28,779 nucleotides of DNA from CAYWGR01 sp964458015 (GTDB taxonomy: Bacteria > Planctomycetota > Planctomycetia > Pirellulales > Thermoguttaceae). Made by a program: the position numbers and the translations under genes. Shown in pieces: positions 15,709 through 23,240 of the stretch. The notes below the pieces were generated by a model. The model ran no database searches. It was not told the origin of the DNA and worked only from the letters and a program-made list of their open reading frames with translations. The stretch spans positions 1 through 28,779 of the forward strand of contig CAYWGR010000060.1 in NCBI GenBank assembly GCA_964458015.1. The letters run 5' to 3'. Every line of letters begins with the position of its first letter. Within the stretch, counting starts at the first letter, position 1.

Positions 15709-16782
15709 ATGCGTCGCGGTTTTTCGGAGCGTTGGTTGTCAGCGATTCTTGGCATCTTCGTAATGGCGGCGGCGGTTGCCGTGGTGCAATCCACGATCTC
15801 GCTCGACGGTGCCACGCCGGCCTGGGCCGCGGCGGAGGACGAACTTGACGAGCCCGCGCCTCCTCGCGAAAAGAGCACGAGCACGAAGAGCGCCGGCGCC
15901 AAGAGTTCCGCATCGAAATCCGAGGATGAATCCGAGAAGGCTGAAAAGTCGGAGAAAGCCGATGCGAAGAAGAGCGGCGACAGCGGCGAAGGGGAAAAGA
16001 AAGGCAAGACCGAGAAGAAGTCGAGCAAGAGCAACGGCGATAAAAAGAGCGATAAGAAAAGCTCGGATAAATCGTCAGCCGATAAAATCATTCCCGCCAA
16101 GAGCTCCAGCGATAAGATCGGCTCGGACGATCCCGGCGTTAAGGAAAGCTTCTTGGTATGGCTCTACAAATCACTGGGCACGCGCTACGTGATCATCTTT
16201 TTGATCATTACCTTCAACGCCGTTTCGTTGGTCACGATGATTGTGCTGGGGATGCGTCGATGCAATCTGTGCCCCGATGATCTGGCCGCCGAGTTCGAGG
16301 CCAAACTGAACGAAAAGCAGTACCAGGAAGCTTACGAGCTGGTAAAAAAAGACACTTCGCTTCTAGGCCGCGTGTTGAAAGCCGGCATGGGCAAGCTTTC
16401 CGAAGGCTACGATGCCGCGACGGAGGCCATGCAGGAAGTCGGCGAATTGCGCAACATGAAGCTGGAACAACGCAACGGCTACATCGCCTTGATCGCCCAG
16501 ATCGGCCCGATGTTCGGCCTGCTGGGCACGGTCGACGGCATGGTGATGGCCTTCGACGTGATCGCGCACAGCAACGTCACGCCGAAACCTTCCGAATTGG
16601 CCCAGGGCATCGGCACGGCGTTGGTCACCACGGTGGTCGGTCTCTGGATCGCCATTCCGATGATCGCGTTCTACCACATGATCCGGAATCGTCTGGCAAG
16701 GTATATCTTGGAAGTCGGCACGGTGAGCGGCAATCTGATGAAACGATTCGCCACGATCCAAGTGACGATCAAGAAGACCTGA
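15709..16782 (+). CDS. MotA/TolQ/ExbB-family proton channel protein with Lys/Ser-rich exported segment
   Basis: The protein has 357 residues. A signal-like hydrophobic segment (about 10-40, ending PAWAAA) is followed by roughly 90 residues of low-complexity Lys/Ser/Asp/Glu sequence. Then comes the channel domain with three membrane helices: RYVIIFLIITFNAVSLVTMIV, the conserved IALIAQIGPMFGLLGTVDGMVMAF and GIGTALVTTVVGLWIAIPMIAFY. These match ExbB/TolQ helices that form a pentamer around an ExbD/TolR dimer and use proton flow to move partner proteins in the envelope. ATG at 15709 is supported by GGAGG at good spacing. Two ExbD-like genes follow directly. The charged exported insertion is unusual and may contact peptidoglycan or the TPR proteins (inference). 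Confidence 0.92.
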   Translation: MRRGFSERWLSAILGIFVMAAAVAVVQSTISLDGATPAWAAAEDELDEPAPPREKSTSTKSAGAKSSASKSEDESEKAEKSEKADAKKSGDSGEGEKKGKTEKKSSKSNGDKKSDKKSSDKSSADKIIPAKSSSDKIGSDDPGVKESFLVWLYKSLGTRYVIIFLIITFNAVSLVTMIVLGMRRCNLCPDDLAAEFEAKLNEKQYQEAYELVKKDTSLLGRVLKAGMGKLSEGYDAATEAMQEVGELRNMKLEQRNGYIALIAQIGPMFGLLGTVDGMVMAFDVIAHSNVTPKPSELAQGIGTALVTTVVGLWIAIPMIAFYHMIRNRLARYILEVGTVSGNLMKRFATIQVTIKKT

Positions 16783-16822
16783 TTTTTCACCAACGCGATT
16801 GCCTTGCCCATCGGAGTGCGGC

Positions 16823-17263
16823 ATGAAATACAAAAGCTACCAATCCTACTGCAGCGATCCGGACATGACGCCGATGATCGACTGTACGTTCCAATTGGTC
16901 GTTTTCTTTCTGCTGACGCTTAATTTTTCGTCGGACGAGCAGAGCGAATTGATCCGTTTGCCCGGCAGCGAGATCGCGAAGCCCGTGGAAGGCAATTTGG
17001 AAACGCCCATCACGGTTCAGATTTTGAGTTCGGGCATGGTGTTGTTCGGCGGCGACCAGATGGAAGCCTCGGCGCTCCGCGGCCCCTTGCAGCGTGAGCG
17101 GGAGAACATCAAGGCCGTGTTGCATCGCAATATGAAGAACGCCACGATCGTGCTTCGAGCCGACCGGGACGTGCCCGCTGGCAAAGTCCAGGAAGTGATC
17201 CACGTGTGTCAGGAAACGGATTTCGAGAAGTTCGTGCTGCGCGCCAAATGGGATCAGCCATGA
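16823..17263 (+). CDS. ExbD/TolR-family protein, first copy
   Basis: The product has 146 residues: a short cytoplasmic N-terminus, one membrane helix starting DMTPMIDCTFQLVVFFLLTL, and a periplasmic domain (about 60-145). Asp20 is the conserved membrane aspartate that carries protons in ExbD/TolR. ATG at 16823 is chosen because GGAG (16813-16816) lies just upstream and the protein then begins as usual. It overlaps the next exbD-like gene by 4 nt (ATGA), so the two are translated together, probably as a heterodimer that works with the ExbB-like channel. No TonB-, Pal- or TolB-like protein is encoded nearby, so the cargo is unknown. Confidence 0.92.
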   Translation: MKYKSYQSYCSDPDMTPMIDCTFQLVVFFLLTLNFSSDEQSELIRLPGSEIAKPVEGNLETPITVQILSSGMVLFGGDQMEASALRGPLQRERENIKAVLHRNMKNATIVLRADRDVPAGKVQEVIHVCQETDFEKFVLRAKWDQP

Positions 17264-17754
17264 AGCTTGCAAAGAGTTCGGAAGCGGAAAAACTCGAATT
17301 CAACATGACACCGATGATCGACATCTGTTTCCAGTTGATCATCTTCTTCATGCTTTCGATGAAACTGTTTTCGCTGGAAGGCGATTTCAGCATTCGGATG
17401 CCGATTGCCGCGCCTCAAGAGGGATTGCCCGACGAATCGCAAACGCCCCAAGTGAAAATTCGCCTCCATTCCGATTCCAAAGGCAATTTGATCGCCATGG
17501 AGATGGGGCAGCGGAAGGTGGCCACGTTCAAGGAACTGCAGCATCAAGTGCGCGAAGTTTCCGACCAGGATCGCGGTCCCTCGGGCACCGGCACCGCCGC
17601 CGAAGTCGAGTTGGATTGCGATTACAATCTTCGCTACGAGTACGTGGTCAGCGCACTGTCGGCCGTTTCAGGCTATATGGCCGACGATAAACAAACCATC
17701 GTCCGCATGATCGAGAAGATCAAATTCGCCCCGCCCCGCAAACCAAAAAAATAG
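17260..17754 (+). CDS. ExbD/TolR-family protein, second copy
   Basis: The product has 164 residues with the same plan as its upstream neighbour: membrane helix NMTPMIDICFQLIIFFMLSM with the proton-carrying Asp21, then a periplasmic domain (VKIRLHSDSKGNLIAMEMGQ ... TIVRMIEKIKFAPP). It ends with a basic PRKPKK tail. The ATG overlaps the stop of the first copy, which fixes the start. The two periplasmic domains differ considerably, so they are old duplicates with separate contacts. It is the last gene of the unit; a palindromic element between direct repeats follows. Confidence 0.92.
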   Translation: MKLAKSSEAEKLEFNMTPMIDICFQLIIFFMLSMKLFSLEGDFSIRMPIAAPQEGLPDESQTPQVKIRLHSDSKGNLIAMEMGQRKVATFKELQHQVREVSDQDRGPSGTGTAAEVELDCDYNLRYEYVVSALSAVSGYMADDKQTIVRMIEKIKFAPPRKPKK

Positions 17755-17759
17755 CGGCG

Positions 17760-17905
17760 AAAAGTGCCGCCGCATCGCCGTCGGATCTGGCAAACAATCC
17801 TGGCAAATAGTCATTCTGAGCGGAGCGAAGAATCTCCGTGATTCCAACGAGCTTCTTCGCTCCGCTCAGAATGACGGAACAGCCAAGAAAAAGTGCCGCC
17901 GCATC
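17760..17905. repeat. Palindromic element bounded by 17-bp direct repeats
   Basis: A perfect 23-bp inverted repeat (17810-17832 and 17853-17875, beginning GTCATTCTGAGCGGAGCG) is the same family as the inner palindrome at 14215-14278. It lies between two identical copies of AAAAGTGCCGCCGCATC (17760-17776 and 17889-17905). Similarity between the direct repeats continues for several more bases. The hairpin could also terminate transcription from both sides. Confidence 0.8.
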
Positions 17906-17952
17906 TGCGTCTGCCGGCCGGATTTCGTTACGATCCGCTATCCACGATGTCC

Positions 17953-18891
17953 TCATCCTCGGGGATGGAACTTTTGGTGGATCGCTTTGAGCCGGGTATG
18001 ATCGACATGGGTGTAGATTTGCGTGGTCGCGATGCTGGCATGGCCTAGCATCTCTTGCACCTGGCGAAGGTCGGCGCCGCCAGCCAGCAGATGGGTGGCG
18101 AAACTGTGTCGCATCGTGTGGGGACCGACCTTCGAAGGCATGCCCACCCGCTTTGCATATCCGCTCAGAAATTCCCATATCCGCTCGCGCCCCAGGCGAT
18201 GGCCGCGGCTCGACAGCAGCAACCAAGGGGGAGAGACGCCGCTCTTCGACTCCAACGCGGGCCGCTCGTGTTCGAGATAGGCACGGATGGTTTCGACGGC
18301 ACGGTCATTCAAGGGAACGAGTCGTTCCTTGTCGCCTTTGCCGCGGCATATGCAGTAGCGTTCGTCGAGATGTGTGTCGCAAAGCCGGAGATTGGAAATT
18401 TCGGATGCCCGGCAGCCCGTGGCGTAAAGCAATTCCAACATCGCCCGATCTCGTCGCCAAAGGGGATCCGTGCGGACCGGTGCGGCAAACAGACGATCGA
18501 TTTGCTCGATGCTGAGGACTTTAGGCACGCGCTCCCAAAGTTTTTGGCTGCCCAACAACTCCGCTTGATTGTCGGTCAGAACGCCTTCCAATTGCAAATA
18601 ACGAAAAAAAACCTTGAGCGAAGCGATATGCCGAGCGATGCTGGTAGGCGATAACTTTCGGCCGTGCAGCCAACCAACGTAATCGGCAAGATCGCGGATC
18701 GACAGCTCGACGAGGTTGCGCCGTTCAAGCCATTCGAAAAAATGCATCGAATCCCGCCGGTAGGCCGCCACCGTGTTTTCCGCCAGATGACATTCACCGG
18801 CCACGAAGGCGATAAAGGCTTCAATCTGCGATTGGGCCGATTGCAAGGGCCTTGGCTTCGGCGGTTGTGGACGGAGCAGGCGACGGCCCAT
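17953..18891 (-). CDS. xerD: Tyrosine recombinase, XerC/XerD type
   Basis: The 312-residue protein has the size of Xer recombinases. The N-terminal SAM-like core-binding domain (about 20-110, ENTVAAYRRDSMHFFEWL) is followed by the catalytic domain with all active residues: Arg161 in TGCRASEI, Lys185 in RGKGDKERLVPL, His258 and Arg261 in HTMRHSFATHLL, His284 in LGHASIATTQIY and the nucleophile Tyr293. These proteins resolve chromosome dimers at dif sites with FtsK; the GADLRQVQEMLGH stretch is close to XerD. No integron, phage or plasmid genes are adjacent, so a housekeeping role is more likely than an integrase role. There is no strong ribosome-binding site before the ATG, so the exact start is uncertain. 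XerC cannot be excluded. Confidence 0.9.
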   Translation of the reverse strand: MGRRLLRPQPPKPRPLQSAQSQIEAFIAFVAGECHLAENTVAAYRRDSMHFFEWLERRNLVELSIRDLADYVGWLHGRKLSPTSIARHIASLKVFFRYLQLEGVLTDNQAELLGSQKLWERVPKVLSIEQIDRLFAAPVRTDPLWRRDRAMLELLYATGCRASEISNLRLCDTHLDERYCICRGKGDKERLVPLNDRAVETIRAYLEHERPALESKSGVSPPWLLLSSRGHRLGRERIWEFLSGYAKRVGMPSKVGPHTMRHSFATHLLAGGADLRQVQEMLGHASIATTQIYTHVDHTRLKAIHQKFHPRG

Positions 18892-19230
18892 GTTTTTTCA
18901 CAACTCGCGAGCATGTTCCAAAAAACACCGGAGGATTGCGGAGCATCCCATTTCGTTGATTCGGAGGGAAGATTGGGCGACCTTCAGCGGTTTTGCCGAC
19001 GGTGTATTAGATTGCCCAACCTCCTCGCCAAGCCCCCGCAACTTCGTTACAATCGGTGCGTTTGATCTTCCGTGCATTCCCGTAAGCAGAGCAGCAGGAA
19101 GAACTAGAGAATCCTTGTAAGGACGCGGGGGGGGCATACTATAGTCATTGCTCATCGTAAATGCTAAATTCTTGTCACTATCAACTCTCCACTAGCCACT
19201 AACCACTAGCCACTAGCCACTAATAAAACC
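18892..19230. other. Divergent intergenic region between xerD and the YhaM-like gene
   Basis: I see no gene in this stretch. It contains a G-run (about 19127-19134), a candidate promoter toward the nuclease (TTGTAA 19115-19120, TACTAT 19137-19142, spacer 16) and a heptamer array (19184-19225) that ends 5 nt before the next start. Confidence 0.5.
19184..19225 (+). repeat. Heptamer array (ACTAGCC) in the leader of the YhaM-like gene
   Basis: Six consecutive 7-nt units occur: ACTCTCC, ACTAGCC, ACTAACC, ACTAGCC, ACTAGCC, ACTAATA. They end 5 nt before the ATG at 19231, taking the place of a Shine-Dalgarno sequence. The same unit appears twice before the ATG at 8767. Confidence 0.85.
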
Positions 19231-20217
19231 ATGCCCATTGCCACGCTGACCGAGATTGCCCCCGGCCAAGAAGCCGACATGTTTCTGCTGATGACCGTCA
19301 AGGAGGAACTGAAGACCAAGGCCGGCAAGCCTTATTATCGAGTAGGCTTTCGGGATGCGGGGCGGGAGGTGAGTTTTCCGATCTGGGGCGACTCGCCGTG
19401 GGCTGTCGATTGTCGGGATCATTGGACCCCCGGCGTTTTCTACAAGCTGCGCGCGGTGTATCAAGAAACCACTTACGGGCCGCAGTTGGAGATCCGTAAA
19501 ATTCGCGAGGCCGTCGATGCCGATGTCGCCGACGGATTCGACCCAACGCTTTGCATGGCACGATCGCGATTCGACCCGCAAGAGATGTTCAAGGAATTGC
19601 TCGACATTGCCCAGGCACATATCCAGGATGCCGCGCTGCGCCGGTTGGTGGAATCGCTTTTGACCGAGAATCGCGAGGCATTCCTCAAGCATCCGGCCGC
19701 GCGGCGAAACCATCACGCCTATATCGGCGGATTGCTCGAGCATTCGCTGAGCGTGGCGCGGACGTGCGTTTTTCTGGCGGAGAAATACGCGGACTATTAT
19801 CCCGAGATGGATCCGCCGTTGAACAAGGATCTAGTGGTGGCAGGCGGCATCCTGCACGACATCGGCAAGTTGCGCGAGATGGAGCAACGGCCCGAGGGCG
19901 CCGCGCATACGCCCGAGGGTTCGTTGATCGGCCATATTTTACAGGGGCGCGACATTATCCGCGAATCGGCTGCCGCGAAAAAACTTGATCCCGACGTGTT
20001 GCTGCGGTTGGAGCATTTGATCATTACGCACCAGGGCAAACCGGAATGGGGTTCGCCCAAGCCGCCGATGACGCCCGAGGCGATGCTGGTGCACTATGCC
20101 GACGACATCGACGCGAAGTATCAAATGATGTTTGCGATTTTGCGCGACGATGCCACGCCCGGCCCCGTTACTTCCCGAAAAAACATTTTGATGCAAGCGG
20201 TATATCGAGGAGAGTAG
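19231..20217 (+). CDS. YhaM-like 3'-5' exoribonuclease (OB plus HD domain)
   Basis: The protein has 328 residues. The N-terminal third is an OB-fold nucleic-acid-binding domain (MFLLMTVKEELKTKAGKPYYRV ... VFYKLRAVYQE). The rest is an HD domain with metal ligands: HHAYIGGLLEHSLSVA (His162, His171), the HD pair at 209-210 in GGILHDIGKLRE, LIITHQGK and the final Asp in HYADDIDAK. This order and length match YhaM, the manganese-dependent exonuclease that trims RNA and single-stranded DNA from the 3' end in Firmicutes. Similar OB-HD proteins occur in planctomycetes. The ATG has no ribosome-binding site, only the heptamer array. The next gene is separated by another repeat-filled gap. Confidence 0.88.
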   Translation: MPIATLTEIAPGQEADMFLLMTVKEELKTKAGKPYYRVGFRDAGREVSFPIWGDSPWAVDCRDHWTPGVFYKLRAVYQETTYGPQLEIRKIREAVDADVADGFDPTLCMARSRFDPQEMFKELLDIAQAHIQDAALRRLVESLLTENREAFLKHPAARRNHHAYIGGLLEHSLSVARTCVFLAEKYADYYPEMDPPLNKDLVVAGGILHDIGKLREMEQRPEGAAHTPEGSLIGHILQGRDIIRESAAAKKLDPDVLLRLEHLIITHQGKPEWGSPKPPMTPEAMLVHYADDIDAKYQMMFAILRDDATPGPVTSRKNILMQAVYRGE

Positions 20218-20224
20218 CAGAGAG

Positions 20225-20354
20225 GGGGCTAGGGACTAGGGGCTAGAGATTTCTGATTTATGATTTACCACCTCTGCATCCTGAACCCTGACCCTAAACT
20301 CTCATTACTGGTCACTGGCCACTTTTTGCTGCCCCCTAATCCCTAATCCCTACC
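20225..20354 (+). repeat. Block of mixed heptamer repeats with inverted ends
   Basis: Most of this gap is made of 7-nt units of different sequence: GGGGCTA/GGGACTA (20225-20245), TCTGATT/TATGATT (20252-20265), ATCCTGA/ACCCTGA/CCCTAAA (20278-20298), TTACTGG/TCACTGG/CCACTTT (20305-20325) and CCCTAAT (20334-20354). The first and last blocks are roughly inverted copies (GGGRYTA). Confidence 0.75.
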
Positions 20355-20374
20355 TTTCCCCTGGAGTTTTTTCC

Positions 20375-20710
20375 ATGCATGTGCCCGTTACCACAACGTT
20401 TTCGATCGATGGTTACAAGATTGTAGAGTACAAAGGCGTTGTCCGAGGGATTATCGTCCGCGCGCCTACGATTGCCCAGGGCATATTGGGCGGCCTGAAG
20501 AGCATCATTGGCGGACAAATCGGCGCATATACCGAGATGTGCGAGCAGGCACGGCAACACGCCTATGACTTGTTGATTCAACATGCCGTCGAGGTCGGCG
20601 CGAATGCCGTGGTCGGATTGCGGTACGACGCCTCGGAGGTCGGCGGCAAAACGGCGGCCACGGAAGTGCTTTGCTACGGCACGGCCGTCGTGATCGAGCC
20701 GGAAAAATAA
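20375..20710 (+). CDS. YbjQ-family (UPF0145) protein
   Basis: The product has 111 residues, the usual length of the YbjQ/UPF0145 family, often annotated as heavy-metal-binding. Family features are the N-terminal VTTTFSIDGYKIVEYKGVVRG, then IGAYTEMCEQARQHAYDLLI, and the conserved C-terminal ANAVVGLRYDASEVGGK ... EVLCYGTAV. The fold is a small beta-rich oligomer; its biochemical role is not known. GGAG (20363-20366) lies 8 nt before the ATG. It is likely a single-gene unit, with hairpins downstream. Confidence 0.88.
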   Translation: MHVPVTTTFSIDGYKIVEYKGVVRGIIVRAPTIAQGILGGLKSIIGGQIGAYTEMCEQARQHAYDLLIQHAVEVGANAVVGLRYDASEVGGKTAATEVLCYGTAVVIEPEK

Positions 20711-20746
20711 GCGGCATCGAAACCTGCAATGTGGCGTTTCGCGCAA

Positions 20747-20800
20747 CCCTGTCAAAAGACAGGGCGCGTTGTATCTATGCGCCTTATCAGCGCTTTTTTT
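20747..20800 (+). terminator. Probable terminator after the YbjQ-family gene
   Basis: A perfect 7-bp hairpin (CCCTGTC-AAAA-GACAGGG, 20747-20764) is followed by GCGC-rich short stems and a T7 run (20794-20800). The T-run is about 30 nt from the first stem, and the stem directly before it (GCGC/GCGC) is only 4 bp, so termination is likely but not certain. Confidence 0.45.
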
Positions 20801-20917
20801 GCGCACACGCTAAAGATATTTCTTGAGAAATGCGTCAATTTCGCATGGCCATCCCCCCAAAGCTAGGCAGCAAGATGCTAGCGTATTATAGGGGAAAATA
20901 GGTCCAAGGGGATATCC

Positions 20918-21607
20918 ATGAATACGCCAACAACGTCAGGAGATTCCGCATTGCGGCAGCAATTGTTGCAGGCCATGCTCGACGGTCGACGTGAAGCCGC
21001 GTCGGAATTGATCGAACATGTCTTGGCCGAGGGCATCAGCCCAAACCATTTGCTTACCGAAGTGCTTGATCCGGCGCTCATCGCATTGGGCCGCCGCTGG
21101 GAAGAAGGTAGCGGTTCACTGTCGGAAACCTTCGTGGGAGCGAAGATCGCCGAGGATGTTTTAACTCGCTGTTTAGCTTACGAGGGCTCTCCGCCGGCGC
21201 CGACGAAAGGCGCGGTCATCCTCGGGAACATCGAGGATGATTTTCACAGCCTAGGAAGGCGCATCGTCGGCGTTTTTCTGCGCGCCGCCGGCTGGGACGT
21301 TCACGACCTGGGCAATGATGTTTTGCCCGAGGATTTCGTGAACGAAGCGCTAGCCGCCGAGGCGTGCGTCGTGGGCGTTTCCGCCATGACGTTGACCACC
21401 GCGATGAATATCCGCAAGCTGCGTCGTTTGATCGACGACCGCCATTTACAGGATCGCATAAAACTGGCCGTGGGCGGCGCGGTGTTTAATTGGCAGCCCG
21501 CCTTGGTCGCCGAAGTCGGCGGCGACGGCACGGCAAACAACGCCGCGGCGGCGGATATGGTTTTTACCCAGCTACAAGCCCAGGTTTTAGAAGGAGCCGT
21601 CCGATGA
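20918..21607 (+). CDS. Corrinoid (cobalamin-binding) protein of a methyltransferase system
   Basis: The product has 229 residues in two domains. The N-terminal helical cap domain (about 10-90, EVLDPALIALGRRWEEGSGSL ... FVGAKIAEDVL) is typical of MtaC/MtbC/MetH-type corrinoid proteins. The Rossmann-like B12-binding domain follows, with the DxHxxG motif (Asp108, His110, Gly113) that supplies the lower cobalt ligand, GVSAMTLTTAM (153-163) and the GGAVFN turn (186-191). It should carry a methyl group between a donor and an acceptor enzyme. AAGGGGAT lies before the ATG at 20918. Its stop overlaps the next start (ATGA), so it is coupled to the UroD-like protein. I saw no cobalamin riboswitch upstream. 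Confidence 0.93.
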   Translation: MNTPTTSGDSALRQQLLQAMLDGRREAASELIEHVLAEGISPNHLLTEVLDPALIALGRRWEEGSGSLSETFVGAKIAEDVLTRCLAYEGSPPAPTKGAVILGNIEDDFHSLGRRIVGVFLRAAGWDVHDLGNDVLPEDFVNEALAAEACVVGVSAMTLTTAMNIRKLRRLIDDRHLQDRIKLAVGGAVFNWQPALVAEVGGDGTANNAAAADMVFTQLQAQVLEGAVR

Positions 21608-22638
21608 ACTCCTTGGAACGAGTTATGAATACGTTGGCCGGTCGGCCGACGGATCGAACGCCGGTTTTCGCGGTTCTAAGCGCCTACGGAGGCAAGCTGA
21701 CCCATACCGATCTCCGCACGCTTTACACGGATGCTAAGGCGTATGCCAATGCACAGCAAGTCGTGCAGCAGACGTTCGGATTTGATTTGGTTTTATCGCC
21801 GTTCGATTATTGCGCGATTTCCGAGGCATTCGGCGGAGAGATTGCGTTTTTCGAGGATCAGCCGCCGAACATGAAGCGTCCCGCGACGACCAGCGCCGCC
21901 AAAGTGCTGTCGTTATCGTTGCCGGATCCTCGGAAAACGGGCCGTCTTCCGACCATATTGGAGGCGACGCGGCAACTGAGCGCGATTTACGAGGGGCGTG
22001 TGCCGTTGTTTGCGGCGGTGCCCGGCTGTTGCATTTTCCCGTCGTTGATCATGGGGCTCGAGGCCTGGATCGATACAGTGCTGTTTGACGAGTCGATGGC
22101 GGATAAAATTTTGGAACATACGGCGGATTTCTTCGTGGATTGGGCCAATGCCTTGGTGGAAGTCGGCGTAAATGCCTTGATTGTGCCCGAGGGAATGGCA
22201 ACCGCCGAAATTATGCCTCGGTCCTTGTTTGCCGAACGATTCCTGCCGCATTTGCAAAGGACGTTGGCGAGGGTTGACTGTCCGGTGGTTTTTCATCACA
22301 CGGGCGGCCGGATCGGCCATGTTTTAGACCTTCTGCCCGGTTTGCCTCGCCTGGCGGGAGTCGTGATCGGACCCAAAGAGGATTTGAACGAAGCTCGGCG
22401 GCTTCTAGGACCGGAATTGACGTTGGTGGGCAACATCGACAATTTGGAATTGCCCGTCCTCTCGGAAGAGGAGGTCCGACGCAAGTGCATGGAGTGTTTG
22501 TGTTCCGAAGCGGCAAACGATCATTATATTCTTTCCAACTCAGGTCCTGACATTCCGCTGAGTACCCCGCTGGAAAATCTCCATGCCATGATGGCGGCAA
22601 GTTGCGAGTATGCGGAAGGAGCCAAGGTTGCATTATGA
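21604..22638 (+). CDS. UroD/MtaA-superfamily protein, likely corrinoid-linked methyltransferase
   Basis: The product has 344 residues and the TIM-barrel pattern of the uroporphyrinogen decarboxylase superfamily (MNSLERVMNTLAGRPTDRTP start, FGFDLVLSPFD, GNIDN, TPLENLHAMM end). Together with the adjacent corrinoid protein it belongs to the MtaA/MtbA-like methyltransferase branch, not to heme synthesis. Zinc-dependent thiol methyltransferases of that branch have HxC and a later GC in place of the sequences here: FHHTGG (His231, His232, Thr233) and LSNSGPDIP (Ser313). Both cysteines appear missing, so the methyl acceptor is probably not a zinc-bound thiol, or the protein is regulatory. The start is fixed by GAAGGAG (21590-21596) and the 4-nt overlap with the corrinoid gene. 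Confidence 0.85.
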   Translation: MNSLERVMNTLAGRPTDRTPVFAVLSAYGGKLTHTDLRTLYTDAKAYANAQQVVQQTFGFDLVLSPFDYCAISEAFGGEIAFFEDQPPNMKRPATTSAAKVLSLSLPDPRKTGRLPTILEATRQLSAIYEGRVPLFAAVPGCCIFPSLIMGLEAWIDTVLFDESMADKILEHTADFFVDWANALVEVGVNALIVPEGMATAEIMPRSLFAERFLPHLQRTLARVDCPVVFHHTGGRIGHVLDLLPGLPRLAGVVIGPKEDLNEARRLLGPELTLVGNIDNLELPVLSEEEVRRKCMECLCSEAANDHYILSNSGPDIPLSTPLENLHAMMAASCEYAEGAKVAL

Positions 22639-23240
22639 ACGGCCCCACGGTATGGATTTGTTGCGGCGTTATACGTGCGGAAATCGAGTCCCTGCAACGT
22701 GCCGAGGCGATTGCCGGCGAAGTTTTTTTTCTCGATTCCATGCTTCACATGCTGCCCGAAAAGTTGGACCGTTCCGTTCGTCAAACAATGGACCGCTTGG
22801 ACGAGACCGGTCGGATTGTGTTGGTTTACGGCGACTGCTGTCCCAGCATGAAACAACTGGCCGAGCATTATGGCGCTACTCGGGTAAACGCCGTGAACTG
22901 CGTGCAAATGCTGGCGGGGCCGGCCCGCTATCGCCGTCTGATGCGGGAGCAGGCTTTCGTGCTCCTTCCGGAATGGACCGTGCGATGGAAAGAAGTCATT
23001 CAAGGCGAATTGGGATTGTCCGAGAAAATTGCGCCCGCTTTCATGCACGAATGCCATCGAAGTCTGGTCTATCTTGATACGGGAATCGTTCCGATCCCTC
23101 GATCTTCCATCGAGGAATGCGCGGCCTACACGGGGTTGCCTTGGCGCGTCGAAACGGTTTCGCTCGATGGATTGCTGGCGTTGTTGCGAGAGGCCGAAAA
23201 AGCATCCAAGAATGCCGTCCTGCTGGGAGAATTGCGGTGA
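22635..23240 (+). CDS. DUF1638 family protein
   Basis: The product has 201 residues. Features match DUF1638: the N-terminal VWICCGVIRAEIESL, VFFLDSMLHMLPEKL, the YGDCCPSM loop, NCVQMLAGPARYRRLM and a C-terminal Rossmann-like part. It is rich in cysteine (positions 9, 10, 68, 69, 89, 140, 162), compatible with metal or corrinoid-related chemistry. DUF1638 genes are known to sit beside corrinoid methyltransferase genes in methanogens and bacteria, but their biochemical role is unknown. The ATG overlaps the UroD-like stop by 4 nt and its own stop overlaps the kinase start, making it the third link in a tightly coupled operon. Confidence 0.8.
   Translation: MNGPTVWICCGVIRAEIESLQRAEAIAGEVFFLDSMLHMLPEKLDRSVRQTMDRLDETGRIVLVYGDCCPSMKQLAEHYGATRVNAVNCVQMLAGPARYRRLMREQAFVLLPEWTVRWKEVIQGELGLSEKIAPAFMHECHRSLVYLDTGIVPIPRSSIEECAAYTGLPWRVETVSLDGLLALLREAEKASKNAVLLGELR

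Noticed and set aside
17720..18226. A 168-codon minus-strand frame between the second exbD-like gene and xerD
   Set aside because: It reads through the dispersed palindrome (VILSGAKKL) and antisense-shifted xerD sequence; it has no ribosome-binding site.
17953..18891. Integrase of a genomic island
   Set aside because: The protein has Xer length and motifs, no tRNA or attachment-site duplication was seen, and neighbours are chromosomal housekeeping or envelope genes.
19184..20354. Possible CRISPR-like repeats
   Set aside because: Units are 7 nt with no spacers and no cas genes are present.
20711..20917. Possible cobalamin riboswitch before the corrinoid operon
   Set aside because: No B12-box-like conserved sequence or long multi-stem leader was found; only simple hairpins and a T-run that fit termination of the upstream gene.
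21604..22638. Heme-pathway uroporphyrinogen decarboxylase (hemE)
   Set aside because: The overlapping corrinoid and DUF1638 genes and the sequence pattern point to the corrinoid-linked branch; no heme synthesis genes are nearby.
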